Assembly: GCA_963802205.1 (NCBI GenBank)
Contig: CAWDHW010000006.1
Coordinates: 186,001-250,000 of the forward strand
Reading direction: 5' to 3'
From: DYRB01 sp963802205
Lineage (GTDB): Bacteria > Pseudomonadota > Gammaproteobacteria > Chromatiales > Chromatiaceae
DNA: 64,000 nt
The translations under genes and the position numbers were made by a program. The notes under the pieces are model-generated. The model saw only the letters and a list, made by a program, of their open reading frames with translations, was not told the origin of the DNA and searched no databases. The first letter of the stretch is position 1, and each line of letters begins with the position of its first letter. Positions 62,144 through 64,000 of this stretch are shown here, piece after piece.

Positions 62144-63514
62144 CTATCTCCGCTCCTTGATCTCGATTCCCAGCGAGCGGAGCTTGCGGTAAAGGTGGGT
62201 GCGCTCCATTCCGGCCTCCTTGGCCATCTTGCTGACGTTGCTGGCATGCTTCTCGAGTTGGTACTCCAGGTAGGCCTTCTCGAACTGGTCGCGGGCCTCA
62301 CGCAGGGGCTGGTCGAAGGAGACCAATCCTTCGAGTGACTGGGGTTGGGTGATCGGGGTGGCGCCGCCGAGGGCCGCCTCCACCTCGCCTTGGGTGATCT
62401 CCAGCCCGGCCCCCAGGATCAAGACCCGCTGGACCAGGTTCTTGATCTCCAGGACGTTTCCTGGCCAGGGATAGTTGCGCAGGTAGTTTTGGGCCCCAAC
62501 GCTGAAGCGCCGGTAAGGCAGCTTCTCGTGGGTCGAAAAGTAGTCTACATAGAAGTTGAGCAGGTCGGGGATGTCCTCGTTGTGCTCACGCAGCGGCGGG
62601 ACATGCAGCGGGACCACATTGAGATGGTAGAAGAGGTCCTCGCGGAAGCGCCCGGCCCGAACCTCCTCCTCCAGATTGCGCTGCGTGGCGGCGACGATGC
62701 GCACGTCGATGGCCACCGGGTCTGTCCCCGCCACACGCAGGAAGGAACCGGTATCCAGGGCCCCGAGGAGCTGGGACTGGGCCTCCAGGTCCATGTCCGC
62801 GACCTCGTCGAGGAACAGGATGCCCCCCGCCGCCTGCTCCAGGCTGCCGTAGTGGATGTGCCCGCCGTCCTCGCTGCCGAACAGCTCTCGGGCGGCATTG
62901 CCGCGGGTGATGACGGAGACCCCGAGATCGACGAAGGGGCGCTCGCGTCGAGCGCTTTGCGCATGCAGGTAACGGGCGAAGGTCTCCCGGCCGCTGCCGG
63001 GCTCCCCGGTGATGAGCACCCAGGTGTCGTGGGCAGCGATACGTTTAACCTGCTCGCGCAGGCGCTGCATGGCGGCGCTGCGCCCGGCGGGCTCGTGGAC
63101 CTGTGGGGTGCGCCGGCGTAGGCCGACGTTCTCCTTGTGGAGTTTGTCCGCCTCCAGGCCGCGTTCCACGGTGAGCAGGAGCTTCGCCATGGACAGCGGC
63201 TTTTCCAGGAAGTCGTAGGCCCCTAACCGGGTCGCCTCCACTGCGGTCTCCACGGTGCCGTGGCCGGACATCATGACGATGGGGCAGGGCAGGCCCTCGT
63301 CCTCGGCCCACTCCTTGAGCAGGCTGATGCCGTCGAGGTCCGGCATCCAGATGTCGAGCAGCATCAGATCGGGGCGTCGGTCGCGTAGGGCCCGGCGCGC
63401 CGCCTCGCCATTTTCGGCGCAACCAACGGTGTAGCCTTCGTCCTCCAGGATCTCCTTGACCAGGCGCCGGATCTCGGGCTCGTCATCGACCACCAGGATG
63501 TGCGTTGCGCTCAT
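62144..63514 (-). CDS. ntrX: NtrX-type response regulator with AAA+ and Fis-like domains
   Basis: 456 aa. Receiver domain with phosphorylatable Asp (LMLLDIWMPDLDG), Lys (YDFLEKPLS), an AAA+ domain with GEPGSGRETFARYLHAQ (Walker A) and GGILFLDEVADMDLEAQ (Walker B), then a Fis-like HTH (LEYQLEKHASNVSKMAKEAGMERTHLYRKL). The GAFTGA loop expected for sigma-54 contact is absent; ARELFGSEDGGHIHYGSLEQA occupies its place, as in NtrX regulators. It lies immediately downstream of the kinase gene and forms a two-component pair. Confidence 0.9.
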   Translation of the reverse strand: MSATHILVVDDEPEIRRLVKEILEDEGYTVGCAENGEAARRALRDRRPDLMLLDIWMPDLDGISLLKEWAEDEGLPCPIVMMSGHGTVETAVEATRLGAYDFLEKPLSMAKLLLTVERGLEADKLHKENVGLRRRTPQVHEPAGRSAAMQRLREQVKRIAAHDTWVLITGEPGSGRETFARYLHAQSARRERPFVDLGVSVITRGNAARELFGSEDGGHIHYGSLEQAAGGILFLDEVADMDLEAQSQLLGALDTGSFLRVAGTDPVAIDVRIVAATQRNLEEEVRAGRFREDLFYHLNVVPLHVPPLREHNEDIPDLLNFYVDYFSTHEKLPYRRFSVGAQNYLRNYPWPGNVLEIKNLVQRVLILGAGLEITQGEVEAALGGATPITQPQSLEGLVSFDQPLREARDQFEKAYLEYQLEKHASNVSKMAKEAGMERTHLYRKLRSLGIEIKERR

Positions 63515-63536
63515 AGTGCTCCGTTCGGCCGGCGTG

Positions 63537-64000
63537 CTAGCTGGCCGGGTCAGTGGACAGTGGGGTTAGGCTGGGTTGCTGCGGCGCCGGGTACGGCGCC
63601 GATGGAGCCTGCGCCTGGTCCTGGGGGCGTCCGCGTGGCTCACCCACGCCAATGGTCCTGTACGAGTCCCTGGGTTGGGTCCCGGCGATGCCGTGCAACG
63701 CGGGGAGCCGGGCGGTGATACAGGCCCCGCGCTCGCCATTGTCGGCCAGAATGATACCGCCGTGCTCCTCGATTATCTTCTTGACGATCGCGAGCCCCAG
63801 TCCGGTCCCCTTGGTCTTGGTGGTGACATAGGGCTCGAACAGGCGACCAAGCATCTCGGGGTCGATGCCGGGGCCGTCATCGGCGATGCGCAGCTCCAAC
63901 AGCGGGCCCTCGGGAGCGGCTTGGGGGTCCGCGACCAGGACGGTGCGGACATGGATCTTGCCGTCGGTCTGCCCCTCCATGGCCTCCTGGGCATTCTTTA
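63537..64000 (-). CDS. ntrY: NtrY-type sensor histidine kinase, C-terminal part only
   Basis: Only the C-terminal 155 codons are in the window; the rest lies beyond the right edge. Reading in from the edge, [17 protein letters not shown] belongs to the N box, [46 protein letters not shown] covers the G1, F and G2 boxes of the HATPase domain. A Pro/Gln-rich tail of about 55 residues follows. Its stop lies 22 bases ahead of the ntrX start, so kinase and regulator are one operon. Confidence 0.85.
   Translation of the reverse strand, partial: KNAQEAMEGQTDGKIHVRTVLVADPQAAPEGPLLELRIADDGPGIDPEMLGRLFEPYVTTKTKGTGLGLAIVKKIIEEHGGIILADNGERGACITARLPALHGIAGTQPRDSYRTIGVGEPRGRPQDQAQAPSAPYPAPQQPSLTPLSTDPAS

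Overview
The window is GC-rich and almost fully coding. Gene content and order suggest a gammaproteobacterium of the Chromatiales, probably a purple sulfur bacterium of the Chromatiaceae type; this is an inference from order and family resemblance, with no rRNA or photosynthesis gene to confirm it. The order leuC-leuD-leuB-asd-fimV-truA-trpF-trpB-trpA-accD-folC-dedD-cvpA-purF-metZ is the classical gammaproteobacterial arrangement.

Layout. 1-5.8 kb: end of gcvPB, dgkA, then a molybdenum-cofactor cluster (moaB, moeA, moaD, mobA) with a NahK-like kinase between moaD and mobA. 5.8-10.8 kb: uvrA, divergent from a YajR-like MFS transporter and ssb. 10.8-14.2 kb: dTDP-rhamnose operon rfbBACD. 14.2-18.1 kb: a scarred stretch with an IS110 remnant, a relic of the 5' end of a DUF4139 gene, a mazEF-type module whose toxin is split by a complete IS30-family element, then the DUF4139 gene. 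18.1-36.6 kb: the leu/asd/fimV/trpFBA/accD/folC/dedD/cvpA/purF/metZ block. 36.6-43.5 kb: a methyltransferase, a beta-CASP metallo-hydrolase, a relic of the same methyltransferase, an ODP-type metallo-beta-lactamase-GGDEF fusion, an L,D-transpeptidase and two peptide-type ABC permeases. 43.5-51.8 kb: a type I restriction-modification island (hsdM, decayed hsdS, frameshifted hsdR) with three toxin-antitoxin units inside it. 51.8-55.5 kb: trpG-trpD-trpC and a CysB-like regulator. 55.5-64 kb: a secreted Cache protein, an MBL hydrolase, a sulfotransferase, prpE, a HAD phosphatase, a TPR protein and a hemerythrin-like protein sharing an intergenic FNR box, then ntrX and the end of ntrY.

Working together: trpGDC plus trpFBA supply tryptophan synthesis except anthranilate synthase component I. 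leuCDB, asd and metZ serve leucine, aspartate-family and methionine synthesis. rfbBACD makes dTDP-L-rhamnose. The ODP-GGDEF protein, the hemerythrin-like protein and the FNR box together point to oxygen-responsive regulation, as expected for a microaerophile or anaerobe.

A striking property is the number of single-base frameshifts in otherwise well-conserved genes (rfbD, DUF4139, fimV, folC, dedD, an antitoxin, hsdS, hsdR, trpC, the IS30 transposase). Residual sequencing or assembly indels are the simplest explanation for the core genes. The IS30 insertion and the gene relics are real rearrangements whichever way that is resolved.
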